DNA of 64,000 nucleotides from positions 7,502,001 through 7,566,000 of the forward strand of contig NC_060024.1 of the NCBI RefSeq assembly GCF_021134715.1, written 5' to 3'. This stretch comes from Daphnia pulex (Eukaryota; Arthropoda; Branchiopoda; Diplostraca; Daphniidae). Shown piece after piece: positions 11,640 to 23,800 of this stretch; position 1 is the stretch's first letter, and every line of letters begins with the position of its first letter. A program made the translations under genes and the position numbers. Under the pieces are notes generated by a model that saw only the letters and a list, made by a program, of their open reading frames with translations, was not told the DNA's origin and did no database searches.

Positions 11640-12231
11640 CAGGATCAAGACGATTGGGCCACGCTCGTCGAATTTCTTGCCCACTTTGCCAGCAAGTGCA
11701 GTCAACTGGATGTGCACTGTCTGTACGCGTGCTCACGGGGATGGCAACTGGGAAGAATTTCAACGCGTGATATCTGTGGCAAACCTTGAGCGTGAACAGA
11801 TCACCATGGTGGCCAAGAGTATCGAGATTGAAAAATTTTGCCATCCTGCGGCATCGAAGTTTGCCGCGTATCTACGTGCTGGATTGGACGCCAGGTGCGT
11901 CACGCCTTTGATAACGTCACCTGAACATCAACACGCTCCTGGTTCGGAGACAGATTCCGATGACGGGGAAACTGTAGCGGTGTCGAAATTGAGCTCAATC
12001 TCCCTTTCGGACGATGGCCACAGTGTTGGCCGCAATGAAAGTCAGGCCAAAGTTTCGGACGTAGAAGTTGATACTCGCCGCCGGAGTCTCTAGCCAAACA
12101 CTCACCCGCCAGCCGAAAGAGGGCGCCTATCGTCATCATCATCTTCGTCCTTTGAAATGCCCCCGCCTCGGCCGTCGACTGCTCGTGTATTAAACAATCG
12201 TCTGAGCCTTAGTCGTCGCCGGCTTCTTGAA
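11640..12231 (+). pseudogene. 3' exon of unknown gene, frameshift and in-frame TAG
   Basis: Follows a TTTGCAG acceptor. It first reads DDWATLVEFLAHFASKCSQ. About 80 bases on, the coding-like frame changes to one reading DGNWEEFQRVISVANLERE and continuing as EIEKFCHPAASKFAAYLRAG. An acidic, serine-rich tail follows. A TAG sits at 12091-12093, yet the same frame goes on with a Ser-Arg-rich end (SSSSSSSFEMPPPRPSTARV, then SLSRRRLLE) to TAG at about 12229. The tail looks regulatory and disordered. No family is recognised. It may be the continuation of the PHD-finger gene split by the L2 insertion. Confidence 0.45.
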
Positions 12232-13320
12232 TAGATTCACGCATTCATTTTCTTAGTTTCACGGCGTTGTCGAAGACACAAGGGACGTAGGCTTCATTTT
12301 TGTACATGCGCGCTAATTATTGCCTTCGTTATTCTCGAGGGTTTGTTTACAATTTTATATCTCGTACATCATGTTGTTTGGGTGTTCGAACGTAAGCTAG
12401 AAAATAATTTATTTCTTCACAAAGGGAAAACTATATTGCAGTTACCGTAATGGACGACCGTGGCCATGCCAGACATGATTTTTTACGCAGCCTTATTTTT
12501 TCAGTCAAAATTTTAAAAATAGAAATATGACGGTGTTTCCCGGTCCTTTATTTACTTTTCGTAAATTTGTATTTGATTGTTTTTCTGTCGAACTGTGTAA
12601 TAGTTTATAAATGTAATGCAAAAAGGGAGAAATAACCAAAAAGGGATGAGTGTTAGAAACCTCTCAACTCAACCTTTAAGACTGACAGTTATGCAATCAA
12701 TTTCCCTAAGCGCTATTTTCGCCATCTACTGACAGAAATGTGAGTGAGTTACATTTATGTAACGGATATCTAGAAATGTTTAGTCTGCTCAAATTGTGAT
12801 TAATACACTGTAGTGACTCTGTAGTTGACTACTGCGAGACTTTGTGTTACTGGTGGATTGAAATAACCAATACATTGAGTGTTACGTATTCTTCCCACCT
12901 TACCACGTAAACAAACTTTTGCCATAAGTAAGAACACTTGAAATTGTTTGTTAGTTATAAGTTTGACTGCGTGACTCGTTTTTTTGTGTGGTTGAGAGAG
13001 TTTTTCGGCAAGTAGCAATTTTCACACTTGGCAATAAATTGATTTGCCTTCAACGGTTTAATGCTACTTAAAAGCAGAATTCAGCACATCACATTTATTA
13101 ATTTTTTGGTTGTTTCATATCGTTAAGAAGGATGGCTATTTTATCTGGCAACTCAATTTTTCGTTGATTTGGATATAGTTGGTCTCATTGCAAAGATGTT
13201 GTTTATCACCTTCGTCTCTGTGATAATTCTAAATGTGTTTCTACTCTGGTTGTCGATTATCATGTATCTTGTTGTTGCAATTTCAGATTTGTTGCGGAAT
13301 ACTTCTTTACTATTGTAACT
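12232..13320. other. Intergenic, no gene recognised
   Basis: AT-rich sequence between two plus-strand coding blocks. It presumably contains the 3' end of the upstream gene and the promoter and 5' UTR of the HMG-box gene. No TATA box or polyadenylation site stands out enough to call. Confidence 0.4.
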
Positions 13321-14701
13321 ATGGCGTCTGCGGCTGAAACCAACCCGTCGGCTGTGCCTGTTGACACACGTACAATTGGTCAACTTTTGCGTAGCAGGAT
13401 GGAATTGATGTTCACCACACCATTCGGCGCATTTCTGGAATGCATGAATGACGACTACGCCCGTGAAACGCCGAATTGCAGAATTATGGACTATAGCGTG
13501 TCTACCGTTGAAAAGAAGTGGAGGGTGGGTGAATTATGTTTACGACTGTGTTGCTCGTTTTTTTTTTTTTTTGCTTAAATGATTCTCCAGTCTAAGGAAT
13601 GTGTCAGTCATGGTTTTGTGTTTAGTTTGAAAGTATAAATCTTAAGCGTTAAGAACCCCCAAAACCTTGATGAAATTTAGTTGATTAAAGCGCTGTGAGG
13701 TAAAACAACATTATTTCGCTTTTTGGTGGCTATTGAACCGAATTTTCTAAACATGTCTGAAGGAAAATTACCCAAAAACAGCCATTTGGCTGGGTTAATT
13801 TCAAAAATCTCTTGTTAGTTAACCAATGTCAATAACTAGGCTGGTTTATACGTTAATTTTATTTTTTTTCGTGGGCTATATCACAACGCAGGTGATGAAC
13901 GATGAAGACAAGAGCGGTTACAGAACGTATGCCGAAAAGTTAAACTTGATCGTACAACAAAAAAAAACAAGAAATAGATGCAGAAATTGTTAAACTCCGA
14001 CCTGGAAATAGAAACTACAGGGGCTACCGCATTATTGAACAACTTCGTGAAGCTGACAAAGAATTTAAAGACAAGTTGGCCATGAATCCAGTCTTTTGGT
14101 AATATTGTTGCATTTATGCTTGGAAATTTACCTGAACACTCGATTCCCGATTCATGAATATTCAGTGCGAATATATACGAATATTTATGATTGTTTTTGT
14201 CAAATGTGACAAGATTTTGTTGTTGTTGAAATGTTGAAATCTGTTAAATGATTAGGTACTATTGTGACGAACATCGAATCGTCTTCAAAGACGGTGACTT
14301 TTCATGGAGGGTGAACTATCCAGATTTCATCGCTCATTCGTACCACTCGTGGCCAAAATTGAAGCTGGCAAAGCAGTCTCTTTATATTCGACGTGCCAAA
14401 AGGGAGTTTTACAAATATAACGAAGGTAAGTTGGCCTACATTTTGTAGTTTCATTTGGTTTCGTAATTTTGATTTGATTGTTGGTCATATCGATTAAAAA
14501 TGTTCTCAACTGTCTGTTGTCAAGAAGCAAAGTTAAAACGAACTAGTCGTAAACTTTTTTTGTTTCCCGTTTTTAGGCTCTTCTTTGGGCGATGGTATTA
14601 TCGACGAAATCTTCGCTTTGTCACTTTCTAAACACGCCAAACTCTTTGGTAACTCTTGGGCGCACGCGGAATACATCAGTGATGACGATGATTTCGAATG
14701 A
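13321..14701 (+). CDS. Double HMG-box-like protein, four exons, one A-run frame break
   Basis: Likely DNA-bending chromatin or organelle protein. Exons are 13321-13524, 13892-14098, 14256-14425 and 14577-14701, joined in phase by GT-AG introns. Box 1 spans exons 1 and 2 (TPFGAFLECMNDDY, then EKKWR|VMNDEDKSGYRTYAEK, the canonical W-x2-M helix). Box 2 runs from NPVFWYYCDEHRIVF through YHSWPKLKLAKQSLY to RRAKREFYKY. The acidic C-terminus ends AEYISDDDDFE. In exon 2 a run of nine A at about 13959-13967 puts the frame out; two fewer or one more A would keep it open. Everything after the run reads cleanly in the shifted frame, so this may be a sequence error rather than a real lesion. Fold assignment is from pattern only. 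Confidence 0.6.
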
Positions 14702-15307
14702 TCCATGTTTGATTGTGATTTGATACCGGGAATTTCCGATTGGTTGAGTGTACTTTCGTTTCAATTTTTTTCGTTAGTCTCCCTTTTGTACTGTCGCTCT
14801 TACAATACATTGTCTTGGACATTGTTCTGTCATCAGGTAGAAGTAGAACCCTTTTCTCGATTTACAGCACTTTAGTATTATTAGTCGATTGCAGCTTTTA
14901 TGAACAAGAATTGGTTTTCTACATGCAAACTCAAAATTATTATTAGTTCTGTTAATTTTGTTACTTTACCAGCTGTAAGACTTTGCGCATTTAGCTTTTA
15001 CAACGCACCCGTCTACAGAAGTCCCAATTTTCTACATTTTAATTTGATTGCGGCCTTGTGGCTATCGGGAAGCTCGTGTACCATCGCTTCACGAATACTT
15101 TTCATGGCAACTAGATGCGTGACTCTTTGCCACGCACCACGTTTGACGGAGACAGGTACTGGGCTACTAAATACAATGAAACCTACGTTCTGTACGAGTA
15201 TGCCAACGAAACCACCTTCAAAAAGGACATCTCCATTCGAAATTATACGTTGCCTTTCGCGCTTATCTAACATATTATTATCTACATTAAATTATTTTAT
15301 CGCTTGG

Positions 15308-15535
15308 CCGGGATAACCATCTTTACCTGGTCCTTAACGGGAAAAACCTTAAGGTGTCGGCATGGATAGCTTTTTGAACTACAGCCCACGACGCAAATGT
15401 CTATGGTCTGAATGGAGATGCTGCTAGAGTCGCTGGAGGAGGTGGCGTTGGCGAAGGTGCCGTTGGTAGCGTTAGCGAAGGTGCCGTTGAAGGCGTAGGC
15501 GGAGATCGTGGTGGAGGCGGTGCCAACCGCCACTA
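15308..15535 (+). pseudogene. RRM-like C-terminal exon with Gly-rich tail, broken
   Basis: Reads LYLVLNGKNLKVSAWIAF, then TGA at about 15376, then in the same frame a glycine-rich tail (VAGGGGVGEGAVGSVSEGAV, GGDRGGGGANRH) to TAG. The LVLNGKNLKVSAW block matches the last exon of the RRM-like gene at 40757-41357 (VVLNRVALKISAW), so I read it as a decayed relative. A coding-like fragment upstream at about 15130-15270 (RYWATKYNETYVLYEYAN) on the same strand may belong to another gene. Confidence 0.4.
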
Positions 15536-15989
15536 GGCCAGTTTTTGCATTCGTGTTCCCTTTGGTGCCAATTCCGGCTGATCGTTGTACGCAAAATCGT
15601 ATCCCCCCCTCTTGTTCTGGAATGATGATAAATAGTTCCTTTCCCTTTATTTTGCTGTACCTTATGAAAAATTGTAAAAACTTATTAAGACGTATTCTTG
15701 AATCTCAATCAAATGAGTTATGCTTCCCTAAAAACGCGTGGTAAGTGTTTCGGAGGGGGGGGGGGGCAAAGTCGCGTTCCCACCTCTTTCTGGGCTGGCG
15801 TTAAGATAATTTTTTTTTATGTCAGGGTACGGAAGTTATTTTATGGTTTGATGGTGGGGGAGAGGGAAGGAAGAAAAATACAATTATTTAGATATTTTTA
15901 CATTAAAATTTGATTGATCAGTAGGGGTTTCCTCAAAACGGTTTTCCGCCATTGATATGATAAATTTAACCTTGTCCTCCATTACGTCG

Positions 15990-16865
15990 ATACAATCTCA
16001 ATTGCTACCTACGAGAAAAAACATGGTTCTCCAAGAAAAGAAAATCGATGAGTTGAATAAACTTATAAAACTTCAACAATCTCCAATATGTCAGAATCGC
16101 CTTCTTCCTATTTCTTCCATAACGTAACCATCCTACGGAAGCGAAATCCAAAGAACATCCTGTGGAAGAAGAAAAGAGGAATCCACTTGGTAACGTGGGT
16201 ATAAAAAAGGCGGACATTAGAAACGTGTTGGATTCGACCAAAAAAAAAACATTGAGGTCCACAAAGGACAAAAATGGTGATTTTTATGAGATTAAAAATT
16301 TTTATGAGGTCCAACCTCTGGTTCACGCAGCAGTTTACGGGTTCAGTACTTTAATATTTTGCTATCGTCAAACTGGGTCTGGTAAGACTTTTACAATGGA
16401 AAGGAAATTGAACAACCCAAAAATGTTTTTTAAATAAATGTCAAAATTCATATATTTTCTCTTTCTATACAGGTAGACCCATTGGCTCTGAATCTGCTGG
16501 ACTCATTCCACGTAGTATGATATACATTTTACACCAGACAAATATCTTAAAATGAAAAGGTCGGAATTATAAATTAAAGGTTTCATTCCTCCAAATACAC
16601 AACGATAGAATATATAATTTAACGGACTCAACTACGGGGGAGTTAAAAATATGTGAAGATGAAAGTGGCAGAAATTTCGTCAAAGATTTAAAGGTAACTT
16701 TCCTTAAATTCATTGTCATTGTCTTCCTTGCCCTGTACGTCCATTTTATTTTTGTTCCCCCCTTTATAAATAAGGAAATTAAGGCAAAGATCGAAAGACA
16801 GCGATCTGTCGATGTGAGAACGAGAACGTGTTCTGCCGTTTCTAGAACAAAGAAAAGGTGGGTGT
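15990..16865 (+). pseudogene. Kinesin motor-domain remnant (kinesin-14/Ncd-like)
   Basis: Kinesins hydrolyse ATP to move on microtubules. The remnant reads a short coiled-coil lead (QEKKIDELNKLIKLQQ), then VQPLVHAAVYGFSTLIF and the P-loop QTGSGKTFTME at about 16371-16400. After an acceptor at 16471 comes GLIPRSMIYIL, then, in another frame, SFLQIHNDRIYNL and GRNFVKDLK up to a GTAACT donor. A final exon near 16773-16860 aligns loosely with the switch region. Decay is clear: the P-loop starts with Arg where kinesins have Gly, the first exon lacks a GT donor where the fold predicts one, the frame shifts after HQTNILK, and the switch residues are lost. The C-terminal-motor type is suggested by the residues around the P-loop. 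Confidence 0.6.
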
Positions 16866-17420
16866 CTAATTTAGGGTTGAGATCGGGTTGTAAAAAAATG
16901 AGATGGGGGGTGGTTTGCAACATTGCAACATAAATTTTTGTAATAAAATTTCACCCTAGAACGAAACCCGCGGTCATGGCCCATGGGCATGGAGAGATGG
17001 TTGCCAATGACCATGTTAAATTTCCCATAAGGGGATTCGACGGGAAGCTAATTTTTTACTAGCGATATTTGTATGGACATGATACGGTAACCCCTTTGAA
17101 TCAAATTGAGTTGTGAATAAACAATTCCTCGACAGTAAACCCAAAAATTTGAAAAAAAAATCGAAGAAAATCTTGTATGAACTTGTGTACCTCACTCCCC
17201 AGCCACAGTCTACCAAACACACCGCACATGAATTCCATGTACACGCATGTACACCTCACCTATAACAAAAGCCGTATCCAACAATCAAAATAAAGCAATC
17301 CAGAGCCCAGAAAATTATCACTCCACTGAAGAAAAATCTTGCACAAAATCGAATCACAATGAAATACCGAAATACTACTAATTTTTTCACCTCGCGCTCT
17401 CCCTTCACCGGGGCAACCGC
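16866..17420. other. No gene recognised
   Basis: Mixed sequence after the kinesin remnant, with no open frame or repeat that I can support. Confidence 0.35.
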
Positions 17421-17560
17421 TGGGCCGTCCATAAATTACGTAGCGGTATTTTTGGCCATTTTTGCAACCCCGCCCCCTCCCCTACGTAACAAAGTGTAAC
17501 AAAAGTAAGAACCCCCCCCCCCTAAAAATACGTTACAATTTTCTAAACCCCCCCCCCCTT
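17421..17560. repeat. MITE-like repeat (CCGTCCATAAATTACGTA type)
   Basis: Begins TGGGCCGTCCATAAATTACG and holds ACGTAACAAAGTGTAAC and two C-rich tracts (about 17509-17522 and 17546-17558) around TACGTTAC. This combination resembles small non-autonomous repeats common in arthropod genomes. I could not find matching terminal inverted repeats, so both ends are approximate. Confidence 0.35.
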
Positions 17561-18720
17561 TTAAATTTAAATGCAATATTTTCTAAGCAAAATTTAAAGA
17601 ATTCTTTCAAATGTTTATCTTTATTTGAAAATCGAATACAAAACTGATGCAAATTTAATAATTATATAACAAAAGAAGATAATTATTCATTCGTCTCCCA
17701 AGGGCTTGAAAAATGTTCTTCTAATGAAACAATAGTAACAGGGGTTTCTTGTAAAGTAACGTTCTCATTGAATCCTTCCGGTAGATCAACGTCTTCTTCT
17801 TCTGCTCACTAGGCCTCTTTGATGCCCAATTCATCTTGAGCGAGAATTGCCATGAGCTCACGTTGTCTCCTTGCAGCAATACGGATTGGTTTCACTTTTG
17901 TGTTGATGGTAGGCAAACGATCATTCGAGTGCACAGTTTCAACATTACCTTGGAAGCAAAATAGATTGAGCATTTTTTGCAAATCCTATCTAACAATTGA
18001 GACTGAACACTGGGGTTGTATAAGTCATAGGGCAGTATTTTGAAAGATCGAATTGACCGAGGAAGAGGGGAATTGATTGAAGGTTTCAGGATTCAGGGAA
18101 AAAAACAGCGATGGAAACTTGTGGTTTTGGAAGTCAGATCGCTCTGGTGCTTTTAAACCATCCGGAGAATAGAATAATGGAATTGGTGGTGGTAGAAAGC
18201 GCCCAGGAATGAAAAGTATGAGCTCTGGGCAGGGGAACAGAAGTTGGCATCCAAGCATTTCACAATCTGAGTGAAATATTGACTAGTCCGTACATGATTG
18301 GCAAACCAAATTTGGCTTGGCATCTTCATCAATTGTTAGAAAGGATTGTTCATCAGGATTTATATACTGAGCAATAGTGGGCTAGTTATCTACTACAACA
18401 TTTGACCAGATTTCAGCTTATAGACAAATCCAGAAGAGTATGAAAATCAAAGCCGTTGGCAAGTTCCGTAGATGAGGAATGCTTTGCTGAACGGTTTGCG
18501 ATATACGTTGTACCAGAGTACCCAATTGCACTAGGATGCTGTTGGAAAGATCAAAAGCTTATCTTTTAAACCAGCCCCTGGAGCAAAAGAGAGAGAAAAA
18601 AGGCATCTCTACTTCTAATAATTAAATCTGGTCGACCCTGAAATCAAAATAGTGAAATGCAATAAAACACAAAGTAAAACAAAATACAAATTATGATTAG
18701 TGTAAGATTAAGAATTGTTT
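17561..18720. other. No gene recognised
   Basis: AT-rich flank followed by mixed sequence. Open frames are short and without motifs. The minus strand at about 18025-18258 is open but looks non-coding. Confidence 0.35.
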
Positions 18721-18850
18721 GGACCTCACGTTTTGAGGAGTGTTTAAGATTTTGGGAATTTTTTGGACCTCACGTTTTGAGGAGTCTTTGAGATTTTGGG
18801 AATTTGTTGGACCTCAAGTTTTGAGGAGTTTTTGTTATTTTGGGAGAAAA
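18721..18850 (+). repeat. 44-bp tandem repeat, about three units
   Basis: GGACCTCACGTTTTGAGGAG or a one-base variant starts at 18721, 18765 and 18809, an exact 44-bp period. Each unit also contains AAGATTTTGGGAATT or a close variant. The third unit decays at its end. CCTCACGTTTTGAGG is itself a near-palindrome, so each unit can form a small stem. Confidence 0.9.
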
Positions 18851-19329
18851 AAGGGATAAAAAAAAAAACAATAACCATACCGTCAGCTGGCTAGGTGATG
18901 TCACTCATTTCAGGTTTCCTTCGGATGCAAAAAAGTGACAGTCAGTGACATTCAGTGAGCGGTAGCCCACGGATAGCTTTTGGATGTAAACGAATGGTTG
19001 GTCAGCAACTACACAACTTGATTGTCCATCAACAGCTGTTTCGGCTGTTACCGTTTAATCTCTTCAAAAACTAAATTAGATTTTGAGAAATTAGCGTAAA
19101 ATTTTTTATTTAAGCATACATACTCCGAAGTAAGTTAAAGATTTCCGAAGTAAAGAGCTAAACTTTCATTTATTGTTAAGTTTGAAGCGTGAATTGGCCA
19201 ATTATAATTTAATCTAAATAAATTATTTGTGAATTCTTTTAAACATAAAAAGATATAAAAATTTCAATTTGATATACCTTTTATCAGTAAAGGCGAGGAG
19301 CTCTCAGCGAATATTGACTCCGTTACCAT

Positions 19330-19640
19330 TCATGGAAAGGTTCTGAGTTTACTTCTTCCATCACCTCCGATTTTGTGTGTGTAAGATATTACACATATTA
19401 TAGGTAGTAGGTACAGGTAGTATATTAGGTAGTAGTCATATGTACAGGTAGTAGTCATAGGTAGTATATTACAGGTAGTATTTGCGTCCAACTGCAAGAC
19501 ATTCAAATATTTGGCAAATTGGTCAATTGCAACATACTCTTTAAGAAGACAACGATCCGCTTCATCCAATAGTTTTGGTTTCAACTCCTTCACTGCACAA
19601 TTGAGTTTATCTACATTAGCTTGGTTCTTTATGAAGTCGA
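19330..19640 (-). pseudogene. hAT transposase remnant
   Basis: The minus strand reads KELKPKLLDEADRCLLKEY followed by AKYLNVLQLDANTTCNILP. This fits the hAT-transposase block in which a Leu-Lys-Glu-Tyr helix precedes L-x-x-L-Q and LLP. Just after, the reading is interrupted by a TAGGTAGTA-type simple repeat (about 19400-19490 on the plus strand), then goes on without recognisable motif. Only a small part of the usual 600-residue transposase is present. Confidence 0.5.
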
Positions 19641-19924
19641 TTCAAATTTTGAATTCCAGCGCGTAGCCCAAAGGATCTTAATCCACAAATTCATATCAAT
19701 TTGATTCTCTTGTCAAGAGATCCTATAGATATCGTAGTCCACTAGTTGTAGAGGTGTGCCAATTTGTTTTTAAATGACTAAGTTACTGTTGCACCCGCGA
19801 GTGTTGATGTTGGATCGATCGAAAAGTCGATGGCTCAGCAATTATCACAAAGACAAATAATTGCTAATCCATATAATGAATACAGAAACGTCTCGTGTTT
19901 TTCTTTACAGCATCCATTGCATCA

Positions 19925-20767
19925 TGATGAATCGCATCAATTTATACTTGCAGTTTCCTTAATTATTGAACTTTTTCATGAATTTGTGCGTTTTTTCTTT
20001 TCCATTCGTTAAGAAGCCGTCCATCTCATTCTCAGAAATTCCCCACAGGACATAACTCCATACCAGGACGCAACGGAAGACGACGAATCTTGCTTCGTGG
20101 TATAAGTGAAACTTCAGCCAGGTGAGGGTGGAAAGTTCATACGATTATCCCCTTGTAGAATTTCTTGTGTGCTTTTTTTGCTGCGTGGTTTTTCATTTCT
20201 TCTTGTAGTTTCCTTATTTGTTGATCTTTTTGATAAATTTGTTTGTCTTTTTTTCAATTCTTACAGATTTTCATGTCTTTTGAACAATTTTTCATGTCCT
20301 TTAATTCAGTGTTCTTTTTGACATTTCACATCACAATATAACACACGGAGACAGCAATAATAAATTTTAATCCACAACAATTTGAACATCATCTTTGTTT
20401 CCCGACGTCTCTGCAGCATGAATACGTATCATGATGCATATTGTGGACGTATGTCTTTATTTAAGATCTTCGTTTCGATTTATTTTTGTTTACTATCTAT
20501 TGTTTCTGCTTGGTTATCCATCTTCCTTTTTTAAATTTCATTCTCTTTTTGCAGGAAACCCAATTTTTTTTATAGCTAACAATTCAAAATTTATTTTTTG
20601 TGTGCTTTTTTCGATGTGTAGTTTTCCATTGTGGTATGAATGGCGGAAACATGCCTTTGATGAATAGCTTCAATTTTTTCTTGGAGTTTCCTTATTTGTT
20701 GATATTTTTCATAAATTTGTTTGTCTTTTTCAATTCTTTCAGATTTTCACGTATTTTGCACAATTTC
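19925..20767 (-). repeat. Three diverged copies of a coiled-coil-coding exon
   Basis: Segments at about 19925-20010, 20170-20270 and 20620-20767 are related. On the minus strand the best-preserved copy (rightmost) reads RIEKDKQIYEKYQQIRKLQE and then KIEAIHQRHVSAIHTT. The middle reads KKDKQIYQKDQQIRKLQEEM and the left RKNAQIHEKVQ-stop-LRKLQV. The heptad-like spacing predicts coiled coil. The left copy has in-frame stops. Copies are about 260 and 475 bp apart in the same orientation, so this looks like tandem duplication of an exon followed by decay. The parent gene is not visible. Confidence 0.55.
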
Positions 20768-20996
20768 TTTTCTCACTGCAATATCAAACAGGCCATTTCT
20801 ATTCAACGTGAACGAAAATGCAAATAATAGTTGTAATGTAGAAAACAACATATTAATCAAAATAAAGTTACACACTAAGATCTTCTTCTGCCATGGACTC
20901 CTTATTCTTGTCTCCCTTGCTTGTAATTTTGTTGTTTTTTTATGTTCTTGTTTTTTTTACCGAACTCGGTGGAAAGAACATTTCCTGTCCAAATAA

Positions 20997-23800
20997 ATCA
21001 GTTTAAAATTTCATCTTCTGGTTTTCCTGAAATGATACTAAAATTTTTTGACAATTAATACTTAAAATCATCGTGTAACCTTACACTGTGACCGTTAGTC
21101 TGAGAATTAACTAGATGTTGAACAGGAAGGTGAATTATGCGATGACAAAGGAGTCGGTGAAGCAAAATGGAAGATTAACTCTCCTTTTTATCAGTAAATT
21201 TTCAAAATTCTGCATCATTCGAAAAAAAAATGTCTGTCAATGGTTGTTCTTCTTGTAGTCTTAATGAATAAGAAGACGCTACGAAGTGAAATTTTAAAAA
21301 ATATTTATTAAAAAAAGGCGGCCGGAAAGACAAGAAAAATAAAAAAGTATATCGCTGCAACATTTTTTTTTAACAATGTTTTTTGGATGATTTTTTCGGT
21401 TCAACACTTTTGTGTTTGAACAATAGTTACTGACGGAGTAAGTTTATTTTACAAGTTCGAGTGACAGATTTTCTTAGAGCAACACATGAAGATTACATTA
21501 AAATAAAAAAGGATTAAAATCCCCACATTGAAGAAGTTATTCAATTGCAGAGAAGTAAAAGAATGCGAAAATTCTCAATTAAAATTTTGTTCAGGGGAAG
21601 ATATCTTCTATTGGACGAATTTTTTACAATGATTCTATTTCAAGGATTATTTCTGCTCTATTGTACTGGTACACACCTGCTAGGGGGTTTTACACTTACT
21701 TAACTAGATTAAATAAAGTAAAGTGAATTAGATAAGTAAAGTAAAGTAAGAAGTTGGTCGGGTAAAATAGACTTTAACCCAATAGATATACTAAGAGCAA
21801 CGGGCTTATACCAGCTAATCTAGATGAGCATACCATGAAAGAATGGTCTCGCTCGACCCATAATTCAGAAATAATGTGTCTAAAAGTTTTCATCTTTTTT
21901 TGTCGCCATGTTTTTGCGTCTGAAGGCACGGGAGCCCTTTTCATTTTCTGACAGCGATTGAAGGGCTAGTTTTTACGTCTTCACCCGCAGCAATGATCAC
22001 ATTATTCTTGGGTTTCTGAATGACAAAGTTCATGAAGAAAGAGGAGAGAACAATAAGGGCAATTGTTTAAATTTTGGACGTAAAAATCTTTAAGGATATG
22101 CTGTGCTGGCAACATCCCGTTTTTCAAGTGTCGTTTTGTCCACTGCTTTGGCAACCAACGTTGTAACCAGCATATGATTGCCAACTTCCTCTTTTCCGTT
22201 TTCCCAAAAACCTTCCTCGTTCCAGGGATCTTATTAGGTATCTATTACAACCCGATGAACAGATTCACGTCACAGGAAACAGTGGTGAATATTATAACGT
22301 GGTCAGTACCCACGCAATACGATTCTCAGCAATACACGTAATTAGTAAGTACGTTACATTGGGGAGATACAAAACTGGTAAGTCCTAATTTGACTCCTAG
22401 TTTACGTGTAAAACAGAATTGCAAGTAGTGTATTGAGTCATTAGGCGCTTGGAGGGCGGAAGACCCTGAGAGGCAGTGACCAAGCGGCTTTCTGCCTTAA
22501 ATTGCTGGGATTATTGACCCACCCTGACGAACACTGTGACCACTACTACTGCTGCTGTCGTGTGTGTATATTTTTTCAACTTATTTTCTGGTGGAGTGAG
22601 AAAAAATGCAATTGTTTGTTTGCTGCTGCTGGGAAATCGGATCCTGACAGGAAAGGAAGGAGGGTTCAAGTGCATGTTGATACAGTGCAGCAGGGGTGGA
22701 AGAGTTGGGGTTTTTCTGTTTTTTAAATTGAAATTACGCGAAATTGGCGGGTAATGAGACCCGTGCGTGGGCGTCATCCCCTCTGGCACATCCGGACACA
22801 CATTTTCATTCTCATTTCATATTTTTTCTTATTTTATTATTACAATTGGAATGGTTTGAAAAGCCTATTATCACGATCCGTTTTTCTCGGGAATGTTGAC
22901 GTCATTTAAGCGGGGGGATGACGACCAAATAAAAACAGCTGCAGCACAGACTGTGAATGTGTAAACAGGGTCTTGTATAAAAGGAGAAAAAAGGAGTCAG
23001 GAGCCATATAAAGGGTCAGATGTGCACAATCGAGTGTAATCTACTACAGTGCCCGGTGTTGAGAGTTAGAAGAAGAAGAAGATGGAGAAAGAAACAAATA
23101 GGATCGGACGAGAATGATTCATCGAGTCTAGACGAGATTGGGATTCATCATCTTGTACGCAACTTTTACCCCAGTCGACCAATGACCTTACGAATAAGTG
23201 CTAAAGACTTGTGTGCTGCTGCTGCAGTCTGTTTATGTGCTTACTGCGTTTTTCCCAACTTAAACGGGAACGGCGGGAGAGTCGATCGACACGGACATCT
23301 GTCATTATATCGTGATGTGAATTTCAGGTTTTCCCCTAATGTTTGATCGTTACAAGCAGCGACGTTGCCAATTTAACACACACAAACCTTGTTTCTGGTT
23401 CTGGGAAATTGGAGGGCCTAAAGCTTTCCACCTATTCCTATAGCTAGGGAATATAAAAACACACGTTAAACTGTTTAGGCTGTCACTCTAAACTGCCTCG
23501 GAAGGTGGTAGCTCCTCTTGTTGTTGTTGTAGTGGTAGCTGTTGCTCCTACCACCACCTAAACACGGGTGGTAGCAGCGGCTGACCGCACCAGGTGAAAA
23601 GTTGTCCCCCTTTCCCCTCCACAAGATACCGGTAATGAATGTCAGCCGTTAGACGTATTTAAATTGACATTAGTCAAAAGCTTTTTTCTTCTTATTTTTT
23701 CTCCGACTGACAAAGTTATTTCAAAACCTCAAGGGGAGAGACCGCAAATTCCCCTCTTTCGTCTTAATTGTTGCGTAATCGCATTTTCTACTTTCTGGAG
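20997..23800. other. Long gap, no supported gene
   Basis: No domain-bearing frame. It contains simple AAAGTAAAGTAAAGTAAG sequence at about 21710-21755 and TATAAA-like motifs at about 22976 and 23005. A plus-strand open frame (23020-23346) follows those TATA-like motifs but has no motif and a skewed composition, so I do not call it. It could be promoter plus 5' exon of an unseen gene. Confidence 0.35.

Noticed and set aside
23020..23346. A 108-residue plus-strand frame after TATA-like motifs
   Set aside because: Arg run comes from a GAAGAAGAAG tract; no domain and no splice context.
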